DNA from: Syntrophomonadaceae bacterium | Lineage (GTDB): Bacteria > Bacillota > Dethiobacteria > DTU022 | Length of the DNA stretch: 7,726 bases | Assembly (NCBI GenBank): GCA_007119335.1 | Contig: SKPU01000206.1 | Location: 1-7,726 of the forward strand | Reading direction: 5' to 3' | Shown here: in pieces, positions 1 through 6,018 of the stretch | Layout of the letters: the number at the start of each line of letters is the position of its first letter | How positions within the stretch are numbered: the stretch's first letter is position 1 | The notes under the pieces: generated by a model | What the model was told of the DNA's origin: nothing | Database searches by the model: none | Seen by the model: only the letters and a program-made list of their open reading frames with translations | Translations under genes and position numbers: made by a program

Positions 1-582
1 CGTCATTTTGGACTTTATTCTACGGAAATGCTGGTTCCTTATTTTAACTTCACAATTGATTTCGGGTTTTTTCACCCGATCTTCATATTTTTGATCATTT
101 CAGCATCAAGCAACAGCGTTAATTTAACAGACGGCCTTGATGGCCTGGCAGCAGGAGTATCAGCTATTGGTATGATAGCATTTATGTTTATAGCTCAACA
201 GGCTGGTTTGCACGAGGTTGCCATTTTCTGCGCGTCGATGACCGGTGGATGCCTGGGGTTCCTGGTTTTTAACCGCTATCCGGCCAGCTTGTTTATGGGT
301 GATGTCGGATCGCTGGCCCTGGGCGGAGCCTTTGCCGCGGTGGCTGTAATGACCACGGCAGAACTATTTTTACTGATTATCGGCGGAGTTTTTGTTATAG
401 AAGCATTGTCAGTTATTTTGCAGGTGATAATTTTTCGTTTAACCGGTCGGCGGATCCTGCTCATGAGTCCGCTCCATCATCATTTTGAGATGAAAGGGTG
501 GTCAGAATGGCAGGTTGTTGCTACCTTTTGGGGAGCAGCATTAATATTTGCTGTAGCGGGGGTACTCTCTTACAGCCGTTAA
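1..582 (+). CDS. mraY: Phospho-N-acetylmuramoyl-pentapeptide transferase, 3' part (5' end outside window)
   Basis: MraY is an integral membrane enzyme that transfers phospho-MurNAc-pentapeptide from UDP to undecaprenyl phosphate, making lipid I. The frame is open from base 1 and encodes 193 residues to the TAA at 580-582. Against a usual length near 320, roughly the N-terminal 40% is missing, including the DDxxK motif expected there. The ATG at 28 is therefore internal, not the start. Visible family signatures are NLTDGLDGLA (121-150), FMGDVGSLALGG (292-327, with the Asp regarded as catalytic in the family) and the MraY-specific HHHFE (HHH at 475-483). The rest is hydrophobic and consistent with the C-terminal transmembrane helices. 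murD follows after 19 nt, the usual dcw order. The HHH motif separates it from related transferases such as WecA/TagO, so identity is secure. Confidence 0.97.
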   Translation, partial: RHFGLYSTEMLVPYFNFTIDFGFFHPIFIFLIISASSNSVNLTDGLDGLAAGVSAIGMIAFMFIAQQAGLHEVAIFCASMTGGCLGFLVFNRYPASLFMGDVGSLALGGAFAAVAVMTTAELFLLIIGGVFVIEALSVILQVIIFRLTGRRILLMSPLHHHFEMKGWSEWQVVATFWGAALIFAVAGVLSYSR

Positions 583-588
583 TTCGTT

Positions 589-596
589 AGGAGGGG
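589..596 (+). promoter_or_regulatory. Ribosome binding site of murD
   Basis: AGGAGGGG ends 5 nt before a TTG codon, with the GGAGG core 7 nt from it. There is no ATG in the right place, and the residues after the TTG (IDLIKGKEVLIVG) read directly into the MurD N-terminal domain. The site therefore supports TTG at 602 as the start. Confidence 0.8.
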
Positions 597-601
597 CTGT
601 T

Positions 602-2023
602 TTGATCGATTTGATCAAAGGCAAAGAGGTTTTGATAGTCGGCATGGCCCGCAGCGGGATGGCTGCCGCAGAATTGCTGTCTGGAATGGGTGCGTCTCGA
701 ATCACTATAGCGGACCAAAAACAAGATCACGATCTCGCCTCTGCACTGGCCAAAATGAACCGTTATCCGACTGTCAGTGTTGTAACCGGTGGAACACCGC
801 CTGAGTTAGTAACTTCATCTTTATCGATGATCATAAAAAGTCCCGGTGTTCCGCCTTCTTTGGAGATATTTAAGCGGGCGCAATCAATGGATATACCGGT
901 TTTTTCGGAAGTTGAATTGGCTTATGCCTTTGCCAGGGCACCGATAATTGGGGTTACTGGTACAAACGGGAAAACGACCACAACGGCTTTAATAACAGCG
1001 ATGCTCAAAGAAGCCCGTTTTGATCCGGTTGTTTCTGCCGGGAATATAGGAAATCCTCTGTCCGGGCAGGTCAGCAATATTAGTTCACAAGGTTATATCG
1101 TTGCTGAGTTGAGTAGTTTTCAACTTGAAAATATCAGCCGTTTTCGTCCAGCTGTGGCAGTCTTCTTGAACTTTGCCGAAGACCACATGGATTATCACGG
1201 TACTATTGAACAATATTTTGCGGCCAAGGCCCGTATATTTGAAAATCAAACTGCAAGTGATTACGCTGTGCTTAATGCGGGAGATTCAGCCCTGTTTGCA
1301 CTTAAAAACGAGACCAGTGGCCAGGTAATCTGGTTTGATCGTTCGGAGGTGTCCGTGGGGGTTGGACTCGATAAGGACTGGGTTACTATTTTTAATCCTG
1401 GTTCTCCTCCGCTTAGAATCTGCCCCCGGAGCGAAGTTGCGCTGCCCGGCGATCACAACCTTGAAAACGCTCTTGCCGCCGCAGCGGCAGCATGGGCAGC
1501 CGGAGCCGATGCAAAGTCTATTGGTGATGTGCTGAGCAGCTTTCAAGCTATTGAACACCGCCTGGAAAATGTTTCTGCTCCCGGAGGGGTTTCTTATATT
1601 AATGATTCGAAAGGAACAAATCCCGGGGCGTCGATTAAAGCGCTGCAATCTTTCCCGGGTTACAGCAAAATTCTAATTGCCGGAGGGAAAGATAAAGGCA
1701 GTGATTTCAGCAGCCTGGCTTCTGTTATAGCGGATCAAGTCCGTTATCTCATCTTGTATGGAGAAACAAAAAATCAGATTGCCCGGGCCGTGGAAGAAGC
1801 AGGGTTTTCGAATTACCGGCAGGTAGCTGATTTGGAAGAAGCGGTGCAACTTGCTCACAGTGAAGCTGAAGTCGGTGAAATAGTTCTTCTGTCGCCAGCC
1901 TGTGCAAGCTGGGACATGTTTCCCGATTATGAAGCAAGAGGTAAACTTTTTAAAAAGCTTGTTCAAAATCTAGGAGGCAAAACGAAAAGTAAAGGAGGAC
2001 ATGGTAATGACTCAGCAAAATAG
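602..2023 (+). CDS. murD: UDP-N-acetylmuramoyl-L-alanine--D-glutamate ligase
   Basis: MurD is the cytoplasmic ATP-dependent Mur ligase that adds D-glutamate to UDP-MurNAc-L-Ala. The protein is 473 residues, slightly longer than the usual ~450, and starts at a TTG supported by a strong SD. Domain 1 carries VLIVGMARSGMA (about 10-21). The central ATPase domain has the P-loop GTNGKTTT (120-127), GNIG (148-151), ELSSFQLE (169-176), DHMDYHG (194-200) and an AAK lysine at 209, the position carbamylated in known Mur ligases. HNLENA (285-290) is followed by EHRLE (318-322), NDSKGTN (334-340), GGKDKG (361-366) and SPACASWDMF (431-440), the MurD C-terminal signatures. The last ~15 residues are polar and Lys/Gly-rich, and their codons contain the ftsW SD and start. 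That overlap probably explains the extra length and suggests translational coupling. Confidence 0.97.
   Translation: MIDLIKGKEVLIVGMARSGMAAAELLSGMGASRITIADQKQDHDLASALAKMNRYPTVSVVTGGTPPELVTSSLSMIIKSPGVPPSLEIFKRAQSMDIPVFSEVELAYAFARAPIIGVTGTNGKTTTTALITAMLKEARFDPVVSAGNIGNPLSGQVSNISSQGYIVAELSSFQLENISRFRPAVAVFLNFAEDHMDYHGTIEQYFAAKARIFENQTASDYAVLNAGDSALFALKNETSGQVIWFDRSEVSVGVGLDKDWVTIFNPGSPPLRICPRSEVALPGDHNLENALAAAAAAWAAGADAKSIGDVLSSFQAIEHRLENVSAPGGVSYINDSKGTNPGASIKALQSFPGYSKILIAGGKDKGSDFSSLASVIADQVRYLILYGETKNQIARAVEEAGFSNYRQVADLEEAVQLAHSEAEVGEIVLLSPACASWDMFPDYEARGKLFKKLVQNLGGKTKSKGGHGNDSAK
1991..1998 (+). promoter_or_regulatory. Ribosome binding site of ftsW
   Basis: AAAGGAGG lies inside the 3' end of murD. 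It is only 2 nt from the ATG at 2001 but 8 nt from the in-frame ATG at 2007. Normal spacing favours 2007 as the true start. Confidence 0.75.
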
Positions 2024-3137
2024 AGCTTATAAATACGATCATGTTCTTCTTTTAGTGACCGTCTTGCTTTTGGCTATCGGCCTGGTCATGGTCTTTAGCG
2101 CCAGTTTTGTCACTGCCCAGGAAAGCAGCGGTGATCCCTATCAGGTATTGAAACGCCAGGCGCTCTGGGTGGCCATAGGGTTAGCCGCCCTGTTTTTCTT
2201 TTCGCATTTTCACTACAAAAACCTGAAACGTTATTCATTAATAATTCTTGTGCTTAACTTTGTTTTTTTAGCATTAATCTTCAGCAATTATGGAACTGAT
2301 CTGGGCACTGAAGCCCGCCGCTGGCTGAACCTGGGTCCTGTCGTCATTCAGCCATCTGAATTTAGCAAGTTTGCAATTATTATTTTTACTGCAGCCTATA
2401 TGAGCAGTCGCAGGTTAAATCTGCACAATTTCTGGACCGGTGCTCTGGTTCCTATAGTGATGAGCGCAATAACATTTTTGATGATTCTATATCAGCCTGA
2501 CATGGGGACAGCGCTGGTGGTTATAGTTGGTTGTGGCCTGGTTATTGTTTTTGCCGGCATGCCTTTATCACAGTTGGTCGGCTTGTTTCTTTTAGTTCTG
2601 CCGCCCGTGGCTTATTTTACGATAAAGGAAGATTATCGAATGCAGCGGTTGTTTACATTATTTGATCCCTGGGCTGAACCAACGGAGGCAGGATACCAGA
2701 TTATCCAGTCCTTATATGCGCTTGGCCCCGGTCATATTTTCGGAATGGGCCTGGGCCGAAGTAAACAGAAACTATTTTACCTGCCAGAATCTCAGAATGA
2801 TTTTATCTTTGCTGTTATAGGCGAAGAGTTAGGTTTTATCGGAGCAGTAACAGTTTTGATGCTTTACATGGTCTTAGTCTGGCGGGGTTTGCAGGTTGCG
2901 CTTAGAGCGCCTGACCTTTTTAGCAGTTTACTGGCAGCCGGAATTACTTTTATGATTGCTGCCCAGGTTATTATTAATGTAGCGGTGGTAACCGGTTCAA
3001 TACCTGTGACCGGGATTAACTTACCCCTGATTAGCGCCGGCGGCAGTTCGATAGTTTTTACTTTGCTTGGAATTGGCGTATTGCTCAACATTTCAAAACA
3101 TGGTCAGGATGCAAAAAGCCTTAAAGGAGCAGCTTAA
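2007..3137 (+). CDS. ftsW: SEDS-family septal peptidoglycan glycosyltransferase FtsW/SpoVE
   Basis: FtsW is a polytopic membrane enzyme that polymerises lipid II glycan strands at the septum with a class B PBP. It has 376 residues from ATG 2007; starting at ATG 2001 would add two residues but leaves almost no room after the SD. There are about ten hydrophobic segments. SEDS signatures (numbered from 2007) are the ARRWLNLG...QPSE region (QPSE at 115-118), QPDMGTA (163-169), LPESQNDFIFAVIGEELG (259-276; the Asp at 265 matches the family's essential extracytoplasmic Asp), and NLPLISAGGSS (338-348). The glycine-rich motif before LPE reads GPGHIFGMGLG, with His where Gly is usual. It overlaps murD by 17 nt, and murG starts 3 nt after its stop. 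In spore formers the gene at this position is often called spoVE; sequence alone does not decide between the division and sporulation roles. RodA is unlikely given the context. Confidence 0.93.
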   Translation: MTQQNRAYKYDHVLLLVTVLLLAIGLVMVFSASFVTAQESSGDPYQVLKRQALWVAIGLAALFFFSHFHYKNLKRYSLIILVLNFVFLALIFSNYGTDLGTEARRWLNLGPVVIQPSEFSKFAIIIFTAAYMSSRRLNLHNFWTGALVPIVMSAITFLMILYQPDMGTALVVIVGCGLVIVFAGMPLSQLVGLFLLVLPPVAYFTIKEDYRMQRLFTLFDPWAEPTEAGYQIIQSLYALGPGHIFGMGLGRSKQKLFYLPESQNDFIFAVIGEELGFIGAVTVLMLYMVLVWRGLQVALRAPDLFSSLLAAGITFMIAAQVIINVAVVTGSIPVTGINLPLISAGGSSIVFTLLGIGVLLNISKHGQDAKSLKGAA

Positions 3138-3140
3138 ATT

Positions 3141-4229
3141 ATGAGAATATTAATCGGTGGAGGAGGAACAGGCGGCCATATTTATCCTGCTTTAGCCCTG
3201 GCGCGGTACGCTCAGGCTAAAGACAGCAGTACAGAAATAATTTTTGTCGGAAGTGCAGCCGGTCTGGAAAGCAAAATTGTTCCTTCCGCCGGGTTTACCC
3301 TGGTTACAATACCGGCCCGGGGGTTTCAGCGCAGTTTTAAGCAGCTTGGAACTATACTAAAAGATTTTTTTGGAGGGTTGAAACGCTCCCTGAAACTGCT
3401 TGGTGATTACCGGCCCAATGTTGTTCTGGGTACCGGAGGTTATGTCGCTGCTCCGCTGGTTTTATCAGCTGTATTAAAAAGGCTGCCGGTAGTTATTCAC
3501 GAACAAAATGCTCTGCCTGGAATGTCTAATCGTTATCTTGCGCCTTTTGTTAGCAAAGTCTGTCTTTCTTTTGCAGAAACGGCTAAAAGAATGCCGCTTT
3601 TCAGCAAAGTGATTTTTACAGGCAATCCAAGGGCCAGTGAAGTTAGTGTTTTGAGCCGGGAAGAAGGTTGTCGATATTTCGGCCTTGATCCCGGTCAAAA
3701 AAATATTTTAATCTATGGTGGCAGCCGGGGAGCCTTAAAACTGAACCAGGTAATTACAGCATATCTGAAAGAAAAACTACTTCCGGAAGGCGTAAACCTG
3801 ATTTATGTGACTGGTGAAATATATTATGAAACTGTTATCACTGAGCTCGGGGATCTTCCCAAACAGGTCAGGCTTTATTCTTACCTTGAAAAGATGCCTG
3901 AAGCTTTGGCTGCAGCTGATCTGACTGTGACAAGGAGTGGAGCGACTACCCTGGCCGAACTTACCGCTCTGGGTGTTCCGGCTTTACTGGTTCCTTCTCC
4001 GAATGTGGTTAATAATCACCAGTATTATAATGCCCGCCTGCTTTCAGATGCCGGTGCAGCTATTTTAATCGAGGAAAAAAACTTAACGCATTATCTCCTG
4101 CAGGAAAATATAAACCGGTTGTTTAGTAATCCTGAGCAGCTCAGGGAAATGAGCGGGAAGAGCAAAGCAATGGGTATGCCTGACGCCGCTGAAAAGCTTT
4201 ATCAATGTTTAAAGGAGGTAGCCTCATGA
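3141..4229 (+). CDS. murG: UDP-GlcNAc--undecaprenyl-PP-MurNAc-pentapeptide GlcNAc transferase
   Basis: MurG is a GT-B fold glycosyltransferase on the inner face of the membrane. It adds GlcNAc from UDP-GlcNAc to lipid I, giving lipid II. The protein is 362 residues, a normal length. The N-terminal, lipid I-binding domain has GGGGTGGHIYPALALA (6-21), GTGGYVAAP (97-105) and HEQNALPG (120-127). GNP (161-163) marks the domain junction. The C-terminal UDP-GlcNAc domain has GGSRGA (193-198), RSGATTLAE (265-273) and PSPNVVNNHQ (285-294). The hydrophobic/basic stretch around 71-86 fits the family's membrane-association patch. The start follows the ftsW stop by 3 nt, with AAAGGAG at 3123-3129 inside ftsW. 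The stop shares ATGA with the murB start, so the two are probably translationally coupled. Nothing appears broken. Confidence 0.97.
   Translation: MRILIGGGGTGGHIYPALALARYAQAKDSSTEIIFVGSAAGLESKIVPSAGFTLVTIPARGFQRSFKQLGTILKDFFGGLKRSLKLLGDYRPNVVLGTGGYVAAPLVLSAVLKRLPVVIHEQNALPGMSNRYLAPFVSKVCLSFAETAKRMPLFSKVIFTGNPRASEVSVLSREEGCRYFGLDPGQKNILIYGGSRGALKLNQVITAYLKEKLLPEGVNLIYVTGEIYYETVITELGDLPKQVRLYSYLEKMPEALAAADLTVTRSGATTLAELTALGVPALLVPSPNVVNNHQYYNARLLSDAGAAILIEEKNLTHYLLQENINRLFSNPEQLREMSGKSKAMGMPDAAEKLYQCLKEVAS
4211..4218 (+). promoter_or_regulatory. Ribosome binding site of murB, inside murG
   Basis: AAAGGAGG ends 7 nt before ATG 4226, whose ATGA overlaps the murG stop. An upstream in-frame ATG at 4205 would translate through this SD and has no SD of its own. 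The true start is therefore 4226. Confidence 0.88.
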
Positions 4230-5125
4230 ATATCGAGCAGGAACTGGGTTCAAAACTAAAAGGCGATATCAAAAAAGATGAACCGATGGCTAAACATACC
4301 TCCTGGCAGGTTGGCGGACCAGCTGATTATTTCATTTGCCCCGCTGATCTTGACGAATTGTTGGAAATAGTTCGCTTAAGTGATAAATATCACCTGCCCC
4401 TTTATATCTTAGGCAACAGGACAAACCTGCTTGTTTTAGATGGAGGAATCAGGGGGCTGGTTGTCAAGATCGGTGCAGCATTCAGCTATATTAAACATGA
4501 ACACGACACGCTCGCAGCAGGTGCAGGCACCCCCATGGCTTACATGGCCAGGAGTGCCGCGGAAAAAGGACTGAGCGGGCTGGAGTTTGCAATTGGGATC
4601 CCGGGTTCCCTGGGTGGCGCTTTGATAATGAATGCCGGGGCATTCGGTAGCTATATCGGAGAAAGAGTATATTCGGTTAAACTGGTTGGTTTTTGTGGAG
4701 AGCTGATTACGCTGTCACAGGAAGATCTTTCTTTCGGCTATCGAACCAGTAACCTGATCGGCAGGGGTGTTTTGGTTGAAGCTGTTCTGGAAATGAAAAA
4801 AGGAGAACCTGCTAAATCGTTCGAGACCATGGAGCATTTTTCAGAAGAACGGCGCAGCCGTCATCCCGCCCTGCCCAGTGCAGGTAGTGTGTTTCGCAAC
4901 CTGCCTGATCAACCTGCAGGCCGCATTATTGAAGAAGCCGGTGGGAAGGGAATGCAAATAGGCGGAGCTGCAGTTTCTAAAGAACACGCTAATTTCATTG
5001 TTAATACCGGTCATGCAACTGCTGCTGATATATTAAATTTAATTAGAGCAGTCAGGCAGCTGGTAAAAGATAATTATAATCTTGAACTCCAACCGGAAGT
5101 TAGAATTATCGGCGAGGAGAGTTAG
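4226..5125 (+). CDS. murB: UDP-N-acetylenolpyruvoylglucosamine reductase
   Basis: MurB is the cytoplasmic FAD enzyme that uses NADPH to reduce enolpyruvyl-UDP-GlcNAc to UDP-MurNAc, the second committed step of precursor synthesis. With the start at 4226 it has 299 residues, typical of Gram-positive MurB. The N-terminal FAD-binding region shows HTSWQVGGPADYF (24-36) and GNRTNLLV (63-70), then GIPGSLGGALIMNAGAFG (124-141) and FGYRTS (170-175). The MurB C-terminal domain has AGSVFRN (219-225, with the proton-donor Ser at 221), AGRIIEEAG (231-239), VSKEHANFIVN (250-260) and LQPEVRIIG (288-296, catalytic-type Glu 291). The FAD pyrophosphate motif, normally G-x-G-S/T-N, here reads GNRTN, with Arg for the second Gly. 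All other key residues are present, so I expect an active enzyme. It is coupled to murG by ATGA overlap; no murC intervenes. Confidence 0.96.
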   Translation: MNIEQELGSKLKGDIKKDEPMAKHTSWQVGGPADYFICPADLDELLEIVRLSDKYHLPLYILGNRTNLLVLDGGIRGLVVKIGAAFSYIKHEHDTLAAGAGTPMAYMARSAAEKGLSGLEFAIGIPGSLGGALIMNAGAFGSYIGERVYSVKLVGFCGELITLSQEDLSFGYRTSNLIGRGVLVEAVLEMKKGEPAKSFETMEHFSEERRSRHPALPSAGSVFRNLPDQPAGRIIEEAGGKGMQIGGAAVSKEHANFIVNTGHATAADILNLIRAVRQLVKDNYNLELQPEVRIIGEES

Positions 5126-5128
5126 TCT

Positions 5129-5920
5129 ATGAAAAAGGAAAGAGAACATTTGAAGCTGGTGAAGAATAGCAGCGATCGGCCTGCCTGGAAAAAGGCGGTT
5201 CGGTTTTTGTCTAAACTGATCATTGGTTTGATTGTTCTGTTCCTGCTAAAAGAGGGAGAAGTTTTTTTCCGGATCAGCGAGGTTGAAGTTATAGGCGCTG
5301 ATAAATTGAACACCGGCGAAATTCTTGCTGCCGCAGAAATCGAGAAGGGCAGGAGCATATTCCTGCTAAGCGAGCAGGGAATTGCAGAGAAGATCGTAAA
5401 AGAGCTGCCCCGGGCGAAAAATGTTACGGTAAAACGCAACCTGCCCGATAAAATTGTTATTTCACTCGATGAACGTGAAAAGGTCGGCTATGTAATGACT
5501 GCAGATGGTTTTTGGGCTATTGATCAGAATGCCGTGCCTTTCGCCTATACCGAAGAAGCGACAGCAAAACATCCCCTAATATCCGGTGTGGACGGCAGCC
5601 TGGTTATACCGGGTGATCCTTTGGCCTGTTCAGCGAGGGAAGCAGCTTTAAAAAGTTTCTTTTCAGCCTGGCCCGGGGAAACTCGTTTAGAAATAGATAA
5701 AATAGATTTATCGGGAAGCTACAACCTGATCGCTCATACAACAAATGAGCTGGAAATCTGGTTTGGTGAAGGTGAAGATATGGAGTATAAACTAAAACTT
5801 ATTGCTAAAAGTATTCCTTACATTGATCCGGATGAAAACACCCGCCTTGATGTACGTTGTGGAAATCGGTTAGTTGTTTCCAGCGCCAAAGTAATTGAGA
5901 AAAAGGGGGTGGATCCATAA
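5129..5920 (+). CDS. ftsQ: Cell division protein FtsQ/DivIB
   Basis: FtsQ/DivIB is a bitopic divisome protein that, with FtsL and DivIC/FtsB, helps recruit and regulate the septal synthase. It has 263 residues, the usual size for the family. Residues 1-25 form a basic cytoplasmic tail (MKKEREHLKLVKN...). One transmembrane helix spans about 27-41 (LSKLIIGLIVLFLL). An FtsQ-type POTRA domain follows at about 46-117, beginning FRISEVEVIGADKL, with LPRAKNVTVKRNLPDKIVISLDERE (93-117) as its most recognisable stretch. The rest (about 118-255) is the extracytoplasmic beta domain, starting GYVMTADGFWAID. The start has GAGGAG at 5114-5119, 9 nt upstream, and lies 3 nt after the murB stop. The family diverges quickly, so the call rests on topology, POTRA pattern and position. 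DivIB is the Bacillus name for the same protein. Confidence 0.92.
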   Translation: MKKEREHLKLVKNSSDRPAWKKAVRFLSKLIIGLIVLFLLKEGEVFFRISEVEVIGADKLNTGEILAAAEIEKGRSIFLLSEQGIAEKIVKELPRAKNVTVKRNLPDKIVISLDEREKVGYVMTADGFWAIDQNAVPFAYTEEATAKHPLISGVDGSLVIPGDPLACSAREAALKSFFSAWPGETRLEIDKIDLSGSYNLIAHTTNELEIWFGEGEDMEYKLKLIAKSIPYIDPDENTRLDVRCGNRLVVSSAKVIEKKGVDP

Positions 5921-5935
5921 AAAAAAAGGAGATAG

Positions 5936-5964
5936 TTGAAATGTGTTGAAATCTTTAGTAGTAT
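5936..5964 (+). promoter_or_regulatory. Candidate sigma-A-type promoter for ftsA-ftsZ
   Basis: TTGAAA (5936-5941, five of six matches to the -35 consensus) is followed after 17 nt by TAGTAT (5959-5964, four of six to the -10). This would start transcription near 5971, inside the tandem repeat and ahead of the ftsA SD. Alternatively, AAAGGAGAT (5925-5933) with TGAAA (5947-5951) resembles a sigma-H promoter. In B. subtilis ftsAZ has its own promoters, including a sigma-H one, but in an AT-rich spacer such matches also arise by chance. Confidence 0.25.
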
Positions 5965-6000
5965 TTGGACCATTCTGGTAGTAATTGCACCATGCTGGCA
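5958..6000 (+). repeat. Imperfect tandem repeat, 20-bp period, in the ftsA leader
   Basis: 5958-5980 aligned to 5978-6000 matches at 19 of 23 positions (shared core GTAGTA-TTG-ACCAT-CTGG). Each copy contains a small dyad: ACCA-TTC-TGGT in the first and CCA-TGC-TGG in the second. The period is close to two helical turns and is not a multiple of three, and the repeat is not within a credible protein-coding frame. It could be an operator pair for a dimeric regulator or simply a local duplication that lengthened the leader. Confidence 0.7.
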
Positions 6001-6005
6001 AGGGT

Positions 6006-6012
6006 AAGGGGG
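6006..6012 (+). promoter_or_regulatory. Ribosome binding site of ftsA
   Basis: AAGGGGG lies 6 nt before GTG 6019. The codons from this GTG read MTKRSFIVGIDVGT, the expected FtsA N-terminus. Upstream in-frame TTG 5965 and ATG 5992 lack good SD sequences. Confidence 0.75.
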
Positions 6013-6018
6013 ATTACA

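Noticed and set aside
28..30. ATG 28 as a true start for a short MraY
   Set aside because: The frame is open to base 1 and the preceding residues continue MraY-like sequence. The gene is simply cut by the window edge.
1286..1966. Reverse-strand open frames opposite murD (1286-1648, 1673-1966)
   Set aside because: They lie wholly opposite a well-conserved gene, lack recognisable domains, and read as antisense shadows.
4205..4225. Upstream in-frame ATG extending murB by 7 residues
   Set aside because: It would translate through the murB SD, lacks its own SD, and encodes MFKGGSL, which is just the SD read as protein.
5918..5933. Run of nine A residues after ftsQ as a terminator or programmed slippage site
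   Set aside because: There is no GC-rich stem before a U-tract on the + strand, and the A-run begins within the ftsQ stop codon, so slippage would not extend the protein.
5965..6018. Upstream TTG (5965) or ATG (5992) as the ftsA start
   Set aside because: Neither has a good SD, the added residues do not resemble FtsA, and the region is the tandem repeat. GTG 6019 has a suitable SD and gives the usual N-terminus.
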